From NCBI RefSeq assembly GCF_018687715.1, contig NC_056765.1, positions 29,410,254 through 29,474,253 of the forward strand: a stretch of 64,000 bases of DNA. The letters are read 5' to 3'. A program made the position numbers and the translations under genes. Of the stretch, positions 13,272-25,200 are shown one piece after another (the stretch's first letter is position 1; every line of letters begins with the position of its first letter). The stretch comes from Carya illinoinensis. Taxonomy: Eukaryota > Streptophyta > Magnoliopsida > Fagales > Juglandaceae. The notes below the pieces were generated by a model that was not told the DNA's origin, ran no database searches, and saw only the letters and a list, made by a program, of their open reading frames with translations.

Positions 13272-16200
13272 ATGGAGTTCGTGGGTAGGGCCGTGAAGAA
13301 AGTGTTCGAGGGCTTCGGGGTATTCTCCGGGACCGTGAGATCCTACGACGCTTCCTCTGGGTTCTTCGAGATCCTCTACGAGGACGGAGATTTCGAGGAG
13401 CTGGAGTTCGCCGAACTGGCTTCGCTCTTCGAGGGTGGAGAAGAAGCCGCTACCGCCGCCGGTCAATTGGCTCACGAGAAGCCGCTGCTCGGTCGGAAGC
13501 CCAAAAAGCGGCTACGTATGGAGAGGAAGCGCGAGGTTCGAAACGAGTCAGGTAATTTAGATACTGTTTATTTAAATAATGGGCTTGAAGGGAATTTGAA
13601 TGAAACTTTGGGGACGACTGGGAATTTTCCGGGAAATGGTAATTCAAATGACGGGTTTGAAGGGATTTTGGAAATGGGACGTAGTTTTGGAGGGAATTTG
13701 AGAGAAAGTGTGGAGGTCAACCGGAATTCAATTGTTAACGTCAAAGAAACCCCAGAAAACGAAAGCGGGTTTGGGCAGGATTTGGAAGCGAGTGTTTCTG
13801 TTTGTGGAAAAGCAGATACAAATGATAATTTGAACGACGGGTTTGATTTGAATTCTGGGTTTAATTTAAACGAGGAGGAGGATTTGAATGATGGGTGTGA
13901 TGCACATGTTAAGTCTCAGGAAAATCTGAGGAAAAGGGATTGTATTGATTTGAATTTAGACGTGAATGGTGATTTTGACGAGAATTTGACTCAGAGTTCT
14001 TTGGGTTGTTCGGCTTTGGGAACCCAGAAGAGGAAACGTGATTTCGATTTGAATTTGGACATTTATGAGGAAATTAAGGATACGGATGGTGATGGTGACA
14101 GTGTAGTAGAATTTAGGGCTAGTAATACTTCTAAGTTGGTCGAAGTAACCCTAAAGAAAGAGGGTACTGGAGATGTTGAAGAAAAATTCAACGTAGATGG
14201 TAGCGTAAATGGGGACTATTTGGATAAACTTAATTTAGATATTAATAATGGTAATTTGTCGCAAGATATCAGTGGGTCCCTTGAGCCTGCAGCCAGAGAT
14301 GCACCTTTAGTGTTTGCTGAAGGAGTTGAGCAGGAAATTAGCGTTTATAGTGGATATCCGGAAGTCCATCGTTCTCTCGGTGGTTTGGGTGATAGCTGCA
14401 TTAAGGATTGTAGTTCCATGGAAGTCCAGTTGGAGGATGGTCTTTCTGAGGCTGGTGTCACAGTTTGTCATCAGGGCCCTCCATGCATAAAAGGAAGTAG
14501 CCGTAGAAAAAGAAGAAGACTGTCAGATAATTTGAGATCAGCCACAGATCCAGTTTTGAGAAGGAGTACTCGCAGGGGGTCTTCTCAGAATCGTGTTGCA
14601 TGTACTGTCGATGATCCATTGTTGTCCCCTGCAGTTAGTGCTGTAACAGAGGAAATTACGGCAATTTCAAGTTTTGAAGCATCTGAAAAGTCCAGTGTTC
14701 TTCCTCCAAAGCCACAGCTACCCCCTTCTTCGCAAAATTTGAATTTAGACGACATTCCCATTATTGACCTTTTTTCTGTCTATGCGTGTTTAAGATCGTT
14801 TAGTACTTTGCTATTCTTGAGTCCCTTTGAGTTGGAGGATTTTGTAGAGGCACTGAAGTGCGATTCTCCTAGTACATTGTTTGATTGCATTCATGTTTCT
14901 ATCTTACAAACTCTGAGGAAGCATTTGGAGTACCTTTCAAATGAAGGTTCTGAGTCTGCTTCTAACTGCTTAAGGTATCATTTTCTCTCTCCCTTATGCT
15001 ATTTCCTTCTAAAGTAATTTTTATTTTTTAAAAAAATTATGTTAGTACTTAACATTTTCTATGCAAATTTTTGTGTAGGAGTCTTGACTGGGATTTGCTA
15101 GACTTAATGACATGGCCCATTTTTATGGCCGAGTATCTACTGATTCATGGTTCAGAATTGAAACCTGGTTTTGATATTAGTCACGTAAAGCTATTCAGAA
15201 GTGACTACTACAAACAACCTGTTTATTTAAAGGTTGAGGTACTTCGGTGTCTGTCTGATGATATGATTGAAGTGGAAGCTATAAGGTCTGAGCTTAATAG
15301 AAGATCTTTGGCAGCTGAGCCTGATATGGTTGTTGATCGGAGTATGAAACTTGATGTTTGCAAGAAAAGGAAGGTTACCATAGATGTTTCTGGTGGCCCT
15401 TGCTTGACTGAGGATATTGTGGAGGACACCACTGACTGGAATAGTGATGATTGCTGCCTTTGTAAGATGGATGGAAGCTTAATTTGCTGTGACGGTTGTC
15501 CTGCTGCATACCATTCAAGGTGTGTAGGAATCCGAAGTGATCTTTTGCCAGAGGGTGACTGGTACTGCCCTGAATGTGCAATCGAAAGACATAAGCCTTG
15601 GATGAAACCACGGATGTCACTGCGGGGAGCAGAGTTAATTGGAATTGATCCTCATGGTCGGCTATATTTTAGCAGCAGTGGTTACTTGTTGGTGTAAGTT
15701 GGTTATTATGTGAATATGATTGCAACTTGTGTACTGCTATTACTAATAATCATTCTAATTCATATGATGAGTCACTTACCTTTATATTGAATTCCGTAAT
15801 CATCTGCTATTAAATCCTTCTCATAAAACGCTAAGGGGTTACAGAAATTATTAAGGATAGTTTATGCCAATGGGAAAAGGAATGGTGTTTGTAGTGACAC
15901 TGCTAATGTAAACATGTGGTGTTATTATACACGTGTATCTTGCAATTATGAGACATATAAAAAAAATTCTCTTATTACCTATGAAAAGAAAAATACACGT
16001 GAATCTTGCACTTATGAGACGTATGCAAAGAAAATAATCCATGTATCTGCAATTAGTTTGGATTAGGGCTATGAGAAATTAGTTAGTTATCAAGAGCCAG
16101 TTGATTCCAAGGAACTAAACTAAAAGGACTTCTACAAGGTTATCAGTTTACTTTTTTCAGCTGTAAGGTTTCCATTGTTCTTCAGAGGCCACGATAATGT

Positions 16201-19200
16201 GGGCTAGTTTTTTTTTTTTATTTTTTGCCCTTTTTCGTTGTTTGGATTTAAACACAGAGTGGCCACCTAATTTAGTTTTAGATTTCAATTGAACTGATTG
16301 CTTTGGTCCTTAGGTGGGTGGTGTTGACCATGCTGTTTTTAGAAGAAAAAGAAAATTAAATGAAGAATGGTAGTTTTGGTCTGAAAATCAAAATATATTA
16401 ATTATGTTAGAGAAGGAATTTTATTTTATTTTTTCTTTAAGCAAGTATACTTCATTTTCTTCTTTGTCAAGCATTACTCTAATGCAGTGCATCTTCTTCT
16501 CCTCCTGATCATTAATATATGTTTCCTGATGAACAATTTCTTACCCTCATTTGAATTGGGATATGTTCCTCTGTTAAAGTATGGATTTTAAACTTGCAGG
16601 TCAGAGTCATGTGACACTGAGTCCACTTTCAGTTACTACCACAGGAATGATCTGAATGTTGTTATTGAGGTTTTAAAGGCTTCAGATGTTTTCTATAGTG
16701 GTATATTGATGGCTATCTACAAGCACTGGGAAATCCCTTTGAACTTGAATGAAGCTAGTAATTTTGACCCGCTGAACCATTCTATATGCTCAAACATTCT
16801 TACTAAGAAGCAAAACCTGGCTTGTTTAATGCCCTCGGCACCACTGACATCTTCAGAAACAAATACAGTTAATAATGAGACTGATGATGTAAGAAAAGTG
16901 GATGAAACCTCTATTAGTGGATGCTATGGTCATCTTGGCAGTGAGCTTTCAAAACCTGTGAGCTTCATAGGTTCTGTGATTGCTACCGAAAGTCCATATA
17001 TAACTTTAGAAGGATCAGCTGGAGCCACACAATCAAATGCAGATATTCCGAATTATCAAAATTTTGGGTCCCATGACTCAAATAGATCTGCTGAATTCTT
17101 AGCTCTGTCCCAAGTACCCATAAAGCGCCCACGTTTGGGAGACAGTTCTCTGAAGTCTGCCAGCATGGCTGTCAGACTAGAAAATGCTATGGAATCTGCA
17201 GATCCTCAGCATTACACGTTTGCTATAACCACTAGAAAAGGGGACCCATCACAAGCAAATTGTGGGATTGGCTATATGAACTACTACAGTTTTGCACAAA
17301 CTGCCTCATTAGTTGTAGAGGACTTGATACATAAATCATCAGAGAAAGTCAATGAAAACTCAATATTGTCTGAGGATGATATAATTTCAGCACAAATGAA
17401 GGCCATTTTGAAAAAGTATAACAAGTTTTGTTGGCCAAATATTCAGAGACTAAATGTAGATGTAAGGAAAGAGAAGTGTGGATGGTGTTTTTCATGTAAA
17501 AATCCAACTGATGAAAGAGATTGCTTGTTTAAAATGTATTTGGGGCCTGTTCAGGAAGGTGTTAAAAATGATGTCTTTGGTCTTCAATCAAAAAAGAACA
17601 GGAGAGGCCATCTTGTAGATGTCATGTGTCATATTCTCTCCATTGAAGATCGTCTGCAAGGGCTTTTGTTGGGTCCATGGCTGAACCAACATCATATCAA
17701 GTACTGGCATAAAAGTATTCTGAAGTCTTCTGATCTAGTGTCCATTAAAAATTTATTGCTCACAGTAAGTATCTTTTTCATTTTCTCTCTGTATTAGACA
17801 ATCAAACATGGGTTGTCAATCTGAATATTTGCCATGCAACTCATACTTGGGCTGTGCCCTTGCCAGTTTTGAATGAAATATTCAATTAATTATGAAAAAA
17901 ATATCCATGGTGCAACTTCATTATAAATTTGCTGGGCCTGACATACTGGGGTTCAGTTTGACTGAATATATGCATCTTCAAATTTCAAATGTAGTCTTAG
18001 ACTTTTGAACCCTATTTTCAAAATTTCTTCTGGCTTCTGTCCCTTTAGGCTGAAGCTATCTCATTTGCATGCTGCTTTTTCACGTGGGCCATATTTTCCT
18101 TTGGGGATTGGAGAGGTGTATTTGCCTTCCTTTTATTGGGTCCTTGGTTCTTGCCCCAAGACTTAGGGGGCAATGGAAAAGGGTGGGGGTAGTAGGTTGC
18201 AGGGTTGCGTCAATTGGGTTTTTAGCAGATGGTTACTTTGTCTTTTTGTTTTTGGCTAGTTTTCTGCTTAGGTTGGTGTCATAAAATCTTGGTGCGATTT
18301 GAACCAATATTGTTGTGTTGGGTGGGTCACTTGGTTTCAGTTTTGAACATTCCAAATTCCACTAAGCAACTAAGCAAGTGGTAATCCAGGTTTTCATTGT
18401 CTGTTACTGTAATGCTTCAATGGAAGGCCCAAACCACATGACCTATACTCCAAAATGACTAGCCAATGATACAATTAGAGTCCCATTGGAACCCTATAAA
18501 GAGCAAAAACTTCTTCTTCCTAAGCAATGTGGGATCTCATACACTACCTACCCTTATCCTTATCATATGGGGTATCACAATCTCCCTCTCTTAAATTCCC
18601 GACTTCCTTGTCGGGCCAGTTCATCATAGGTAGCATGGCTCAAGTCTCATATTTCTGGTTGGGATAGGCTCTGATACTATTTGTAACGCTCCAATGGAAG
18701 TCCCAAACAATATGTCCTATACTCCAAAAGGACTAGTCAATGATACAATTAGAGTCCCATTGGAACCCTATAAAGAGCAATAATTTTTCCTTCCAAAGAA
18801 ATGTGGGATCTTATACATCATCTACCCTTATCTTTATCATATGGGGTATCACAGTTACTTGGTTGGGTTATTCTGTCCTTGGTTTGAATTTGGTCCAAAT
18901 TGTAACCTAACAGTATCTTCCGACTCTGATAATTCAAAAGCTATTTGGTTTCATTCTATGATACTGTTGGGGTAATTTATGTTGTCATGGAATGTCTGCA
19001 GTTGGAATCAAATTTGCATCCTCTTGCACTCTCAACTGAGTGGTCAAGACAGGTGGATTCTGCTGTTACCATGGGTTCAGCTTCTCATGTTGTAATAAGT
19101 TCAATGCGTGCATCCTCAAAACAAGGGATTAGCCGAAAGAGGGTTAGGTCTTCAGAACCTGAGTCCAATCCTTCTTCAAATGCTGCTAGTGGATTGGGTA

Positions 19201-22200
19201 TATTCTGGTGGAGGGGTGGTAGGCTTTCTCGTCAGGTGTTTAATTGGAAGGTTCTGCCTTGCTCCTTGGCTTCCAAGGCTGCCAGACAAGGTCTGCATAT
19301 TGTCTTCTCTTTCTAGTATGTAATTGGAGTTAGATTGTTTAAACTCAATGATTATTCTGAATTTGTTTGAAGTTTAATATTCTGCAGCTGGCTGCACAAA
19401 GATACCAGGCATATTATATCCTGAGAATTCAGAATATGCAAAGAGAAGCAGATTTGTTGCTTGGCGAGCTGCTGTTGAGACGGCATCTAGTGTAGAGCAG
19501 CTTGCTTACCAGGTATATTTCCCAGCAGTTCAATTTTATTTAGTATCAGATGTTTATGAGCTGCAATGGCCTTTGTTTTTTGATTTGATGTACCTGCATT
19601 TCTGCACTTCTATTACCTTTAGAGGCGAAATCAAGGTGGGATTTACATACTTAGTTCGATTGAAGAATATATCAGTCTAATCTGGTGATACCCTTTCTGG
19701 ACCATTATTGCCTAAATCTTCTCTTTATGCAACTAAGTTGTATGACTTGACATGTGAAAGTCATTTGTTTTAGATCTCTCAATTTGGCTACTTTTGAAAT
19801 TTTGTTTGTATTTTTTGTACTGATCTATTTTGCAAGAAATATTAAATGTATCAAAATGGAAAGTAATAGTCATGTAGCTTTGGATTTGGCTGGAATGGGC
19901 ACCGTGCATATGATGCTAAGAGTATAGATACAACCCAAGGAAAAACCAAGCTACATCTGGGTTTTTACTCTAAAATGTATGATCAATGTTATGGCCAGAG
20001 CACTTCAAAATCATTATAAACCGCAAGAACTTCTCCCTCTCAGGCAATGTTGTATCTCGTTTATTACCATTTCATACTGAATCTGGGGTATTGGGCCATT
20101 CAATACCATCATACTGAATTTAGGATATTACAGTATATCTGCAGTGTTACATGATATCTGGTATGCTCTTAGAAATAAGAGCATGAGTGCAAATAATATT
20201 AATTGCCAAGCCTAATGTTTTTAGATCTAGCTTATATCTGTTCATGAATCTGCTACCTTATGAAATGAAATTTTCAGTCCACTAATTTATGTCATGTTTA
20301 CAGGTTAGAGAGCTTGATTTGAACATTAAGTGGGATGACATTGAAAACACACATCCTCTCCTTGCAATGGACAAGGAATCTAGAAAATCAATCAGGCTTT
20401 TTAAGAAAGTTATTGTCAGAAGGAAGTGCACTGAAGGGGAAGTGGTGAAGTACCTTCTTGATTTTGGCAAGAGAAGAGCTATCCCTGACATTGTTAAAAG
20501 ACATGGGTCTCTGGTGGAAGAATCCTCTAGTGAAAAGAAGAAATATTGGTTGGCCGAATGTTTTATTCCATTGCATCTTTTGAAAAATTTTGAGGAGAAA
20601 AGAATTGCCCGCAAATCTAATGAGATGAAATCTGCAAAGCTTCTTGAGATTGGTAGAGTAAAAAAGAGATCCCCCCAGAAAAGGGGATTTTTGTATTTGT
20701 TTTCAAAAGCGCAAAGATCTGAGTATTATCAGTGTCAGCACTGCAATAAAGATGTGCTGATCAGGTATTAAATATTCATTGTATTGCGCAGCGCGCGCAC
20801 ACACACACATACGTTTTGCTGCTTATGAATTTCTTTCTCTGCACTCGATTCTTCTGCTTTGGAACCTTGATGTTAGGATATCATATATATATCATTCAAT
20901 TTTGAGATAAAATTATTTGGAGGGAGAAAAATGATAGAAATTTTGAGGATTGAGAACGGACATTAGAGGAGCTCAGTACTTTCTTTTCAATACTTTCTTC
21001 CTCTTGATAGCTACAATTGACATTAATGGGCTTAGCCTTCATGATTTTCTTTTATCCTTTTCTACTTCTAGATAAGTGTTCCTCTTTTATACATCTTGTG
21101 TACCTTAGTTGTGCCTTTTGTACTTTTAGTCAATGCACATATTGAATCATATAGCAAGATAAGAAATAATAAATAATAAATCATGCCGAAAGAACTCGAA
21201 TACTAAGAATAGAAAAATTAGAATAAAGCGCGCACACAGATTTATAGCATGTGACACGTTCCATACTTGTAAGGGTGGGTATGGGATTTGTGGGACAAAG
21301 GGTTCTTTCATATGTTAAGAAAGAAAAAAAATGAACATCCATAAAATTAGTTATCCTTATAACCAGCGGCAAGTTAAATAGTAGAAAAGTTGCAATAAGT
21401 TAAAATGTTTAGGTGCTACACTGATGGAATGATAATAACTTAGGAGAATTATGGTTGGGTGTTCCACTTAGGGGTTTAAGTTATTTGGTCCAGAACGGAA
21501 AACCCGACCAGACTGGACTGGACCAGACCGATAAGTATATCGGTCCAGTCCGGTCTATATATACGTTAGAATTTCGGTTTTCGGTGCGGTCTAGGGGTGT
21601 GGTTTTTTGGACTAGACTAGACCAACCGAAGTATATATATATAGTTTTTAAAATATTTCATATGTACTTTTTTTTATAGGTAAATACTTCCTATGTACTT
21701 GGGCTATGCCTTTTTGTAATTTTTAAAAAATTTATTACTTATCAAAAGACTAAATTAGTAGAAGTATTTCAGTTAAAACAATTTTAAAAAGTGAATAGAT
21801 TTCACTATTGCTCGAAATCGCTTCCGGTGAAAAAGCAAATATATCCAGAGGTTTCTTTGCAGAAACATAATATTTAAAATTTATTACATATTTTGTGAAG
21901 GGAAATGCTTGGGATCCCGATAATGGGTCCTGAGCATTTCTCAGGATAGTTTTTTTTGTTTTTTTTTATTTAGTGATTAAGTGTATTTTTTTTTATTAGT
22001 GATTAAGTATGTTTTTTTTATTGCTGTTGTGAATTTTTAAAAAACATTTCGAAGTATGTAAAAAAACATGTATATAAAAAAAATAAAAAAAGCAGTTTGC
22101 CTTGTTGGTAGAATCCCTCGGTGGGGATTCTCAGTGGCTGTAGTGCCACCCTTTTGTGAATGTGCCCCACGCTCTTGCCCTGCACTCTTGGCACTAAGTA

Positions 22201-25200
22201 TGATTAGGTTTTTAGTTAGAAACTCATCTCTTTGAAGGTTTTAAATGTGAAATTCCTTGATAGCCTGTGTTTTTGTTTTGTAGTACATGTGGTCACTTCA
22301 GGGTTTTATGTTGGTTGTTCAATCCACCCCATCGGTATGTTGGGGTAAACAAGTAGAACTAAGTGAAAAGGATGATTTCTTAGGAAAAAACACATAGCAA
22401 AAGCAGTGGGATTGAACAACTTTGGCCAGTTTTTAGTTGCTGCGGAGTCTATCTGAAGGATGCCTTGACATGGCTAATCACTCATTTCCATGCTTGGAAT
22501 CTCTGAAACCTTTGTAGGGCTATATATAATGGTTTGACCATGTGACCTCTTGGGTGAGATCTGGGGCCAAATCCCCACTTCCCAATGCCTGGGGAAAATT
22601 AAGGCTGACCTCAATAACTTGTTCTACTTGTGTTTGTGAGCTTGAGGACCTTGGTATATTTCTATCCACTTCTTTTATCCTCGAAATCTTCTTTCCTGGT
22701 AAAATCTTTTCTTCATTTCCTATGCTGTGAAAGCAATTTATGATTTTTAAAATCAATTTCCATCTCAGCAGGCTGTTCTGAATAGTTACTGAACTTTAGT
22801 TTCTCTGATCCCCAGACGTCAATCACACTTTTGACCTTCATTTTAAATGTCCATGTGTCCTACAATTCTGAATGTCTCATGCAGGTTTGTTGGCTGGCAT
22901 TAGGTACTATGGGATAGTGAGATAAAAAGAACAGAGTAGCTTATAGGTTGTGCTGTCAGTCAAGATTTTGAGGTTCCTATTGATTTTTTATTTATTTATT
23001 TTTAATTTTTTTTTGGGATAGTTAATAAGGGAATTTTATTCCAAGTAAATAGGCATAGCTCAAGTACACAGGAAGTATACAAGAGAATACACCTAAATAC
23101 AAGCTATAACAGAACACTACTAAAACAGAACACTATTAAAACAGAACATGACTAATAATTTTAGAATTGAGTTATTTTATTAGAGTAGCCACTCAAGTGT
23201 TGCAATGGCACTAGTATAATTTTTAAGAGCTAATGATGAGATTGAGCTCAGCTCATGTTCGAATAGAAATTGAACGAATAAAGCTTGAATGTTCAATATT
23301 TTCCTAGACTTGGCTCGACTATAATTCCACCTGTGCTAAATTGGCTTACGATATTCATTGATTATTTCTTTCTGATAAGGTAATTTTTTTTTTTGATAAG
23401 TAAAAATATTATATATATCAATAGGAGTAACCAAGTACACTGGACGTATACAAGAAAACACCTAGCCCATACTAGAGAGCCACTAATGACTTAAAAAGCC
23501 TGTGAAAAACTACCCAAAATACACCAAGCCCGAATTGGAATGGAACACACCTCCCCAACCCCAACCCCAACCCCAACCCCTTGTTTCCCATAAAAGGTAA
23601 ATTATTTTAATGATATAAGGGTGCTATCCAATCATATAGGGTGTATACAAGAGATACATTTAAATATTTGTTCATGCATACTGTCATCTTATTAAACATT
23701 TTATCACTTCCAGGCTTCCAGCATAATTTTTCATTTTTTTATATATCGTTATTGACTTCATTTTTTCTTGTTTCCTTTTTTATTCATCCATTTTATGTTT
23801 TTAATATTGGCAGGGAGGCTGTGAGCTGCCAGTACTGCAAAGGTGAGTTTGCGACTTCTCATAAGGCCTTTTCTTTTGTACTTAATTCATTTGTCATGCT
23901 GTTTATAAACAATTTATTTAAAATATTAGTTTTTTTTTTCATTTTATTTTTTGGTAGTTGCTGCTTATATATGTTTTGATTAGTAGTTATCGATGTGTTT
24001 GTGAATAGTCTTTTTTATCAAAATATATGTTGCCCTAATATTCTTTGTTCTGTATTGTATACTTTTATTTCTTCCAATTTTATACTTGTCTCGTGTAATG
24101 TACTAATAGAAATCACCCTTTTCCATCCTTTATTCTGTAGTTGTTGATGTATATGTGACCACGCTTAGCAATGTGCTACTTCATATACCACTTGATTGTT
24201 ATGGTTCCGGAGTTGGCCAAGGAGGACAGTGGCTATCTCAAAATGTAAACAAGAATCATTGGGATATCTATTTTGTAGTTACCTAGTAAACATTCAATGT
24301 TACAACACAGTCTGTGTTCCTTCTTCTGTGCCCTGACATTCTTTGAATAATTATGCTGAGTTTTGAAGAAAATTACTGTTGATACTGGAGTTTTGTGGAA
24401 TTCTTGCTATTGACACCCCATCCTCCCCTGGCACAACAACAACCAAAAAAACAAAAAAATGCAAGCTTTGTTTTTACGCACTCATCACACCATTGAAGTG
24501 GGCCCCACAATGATGAAAACATACTGGTGTTTTAAATTTTTTTATAACTATAAAGGGTCCAACAAGTGGTATATTGACATAGCAGGCTTGCAAGTATTAA
24601 AACTCATTAGAAAAAATGAGGAAAAAGGAAGGGAGATATATTCTTGAGGTTATTAGGTGATTGATTGTTAATCAGTTGCTTGAAGGTTGGTGTTTGTCAC
24701 GTAGTTCCTTTATACATTTTGAGTTTGGTACCTGATCATCATCCTATTTCAGAATATTTTCATAAAAGGCATGCCAGGAAGTCTGCTGGGGCCATCACTG
24801 CTGAGTGTACATTTACATGCCACCAATGCCAGGATGGGATGCGTGCCAAGATTGATGCAAAAAGAGGGAAAACTGGCACAAAAGGAGGGAAACTAATGTC
24901 ACTGAAAAATAAAAAAGCCTCAAAAGATTGCAGGTCAGTGAGACTGAAATGCAAAAAGGCCTCGAAGGGTGGACACAAACAATCACAAAACAGTAAAAAA
25001 ACTCCAGCTGTCATGCCTCTACGTCGTTCACCTAGGAAAGCTAAATGCTTGTCACTGCCAAATAAAAAGCGTGGACGCAAGAAAGTGAAGCAGATCAAAT
25101 CCAAGAAAACAGCATATAAGAAACCAAAGAGAGTTACTTCTTGGCGGAAGAAGAGAACAGATGTTTACCATAGTTACTGGCTCAATGGTCTTCTGTTGTC

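Larger units (their letters stand above)
20765..23813 (+). other. Long intron 6 of the DDT/PHD gene, repeat-filled
   Basis: The 3049-bp intron separates two halves of PHD2. It contains a GC/CA microsatellite (20786-20812), a GGTCCAGT-rich repeat (21470-21640), antisense and sense LINE tails (21660-21750, 22985-23160, 23385-23550) and a short CCCCAA tract near 23551-23581. No gene is seen in it. Confidence 0.65.

Noticed and set aside
23551..23581. CCCCAA tract considered as an interstitial telomere
   Set aside because: The plant telomere unit is CCCTAAA; this is a short simple repeat inside an intron.
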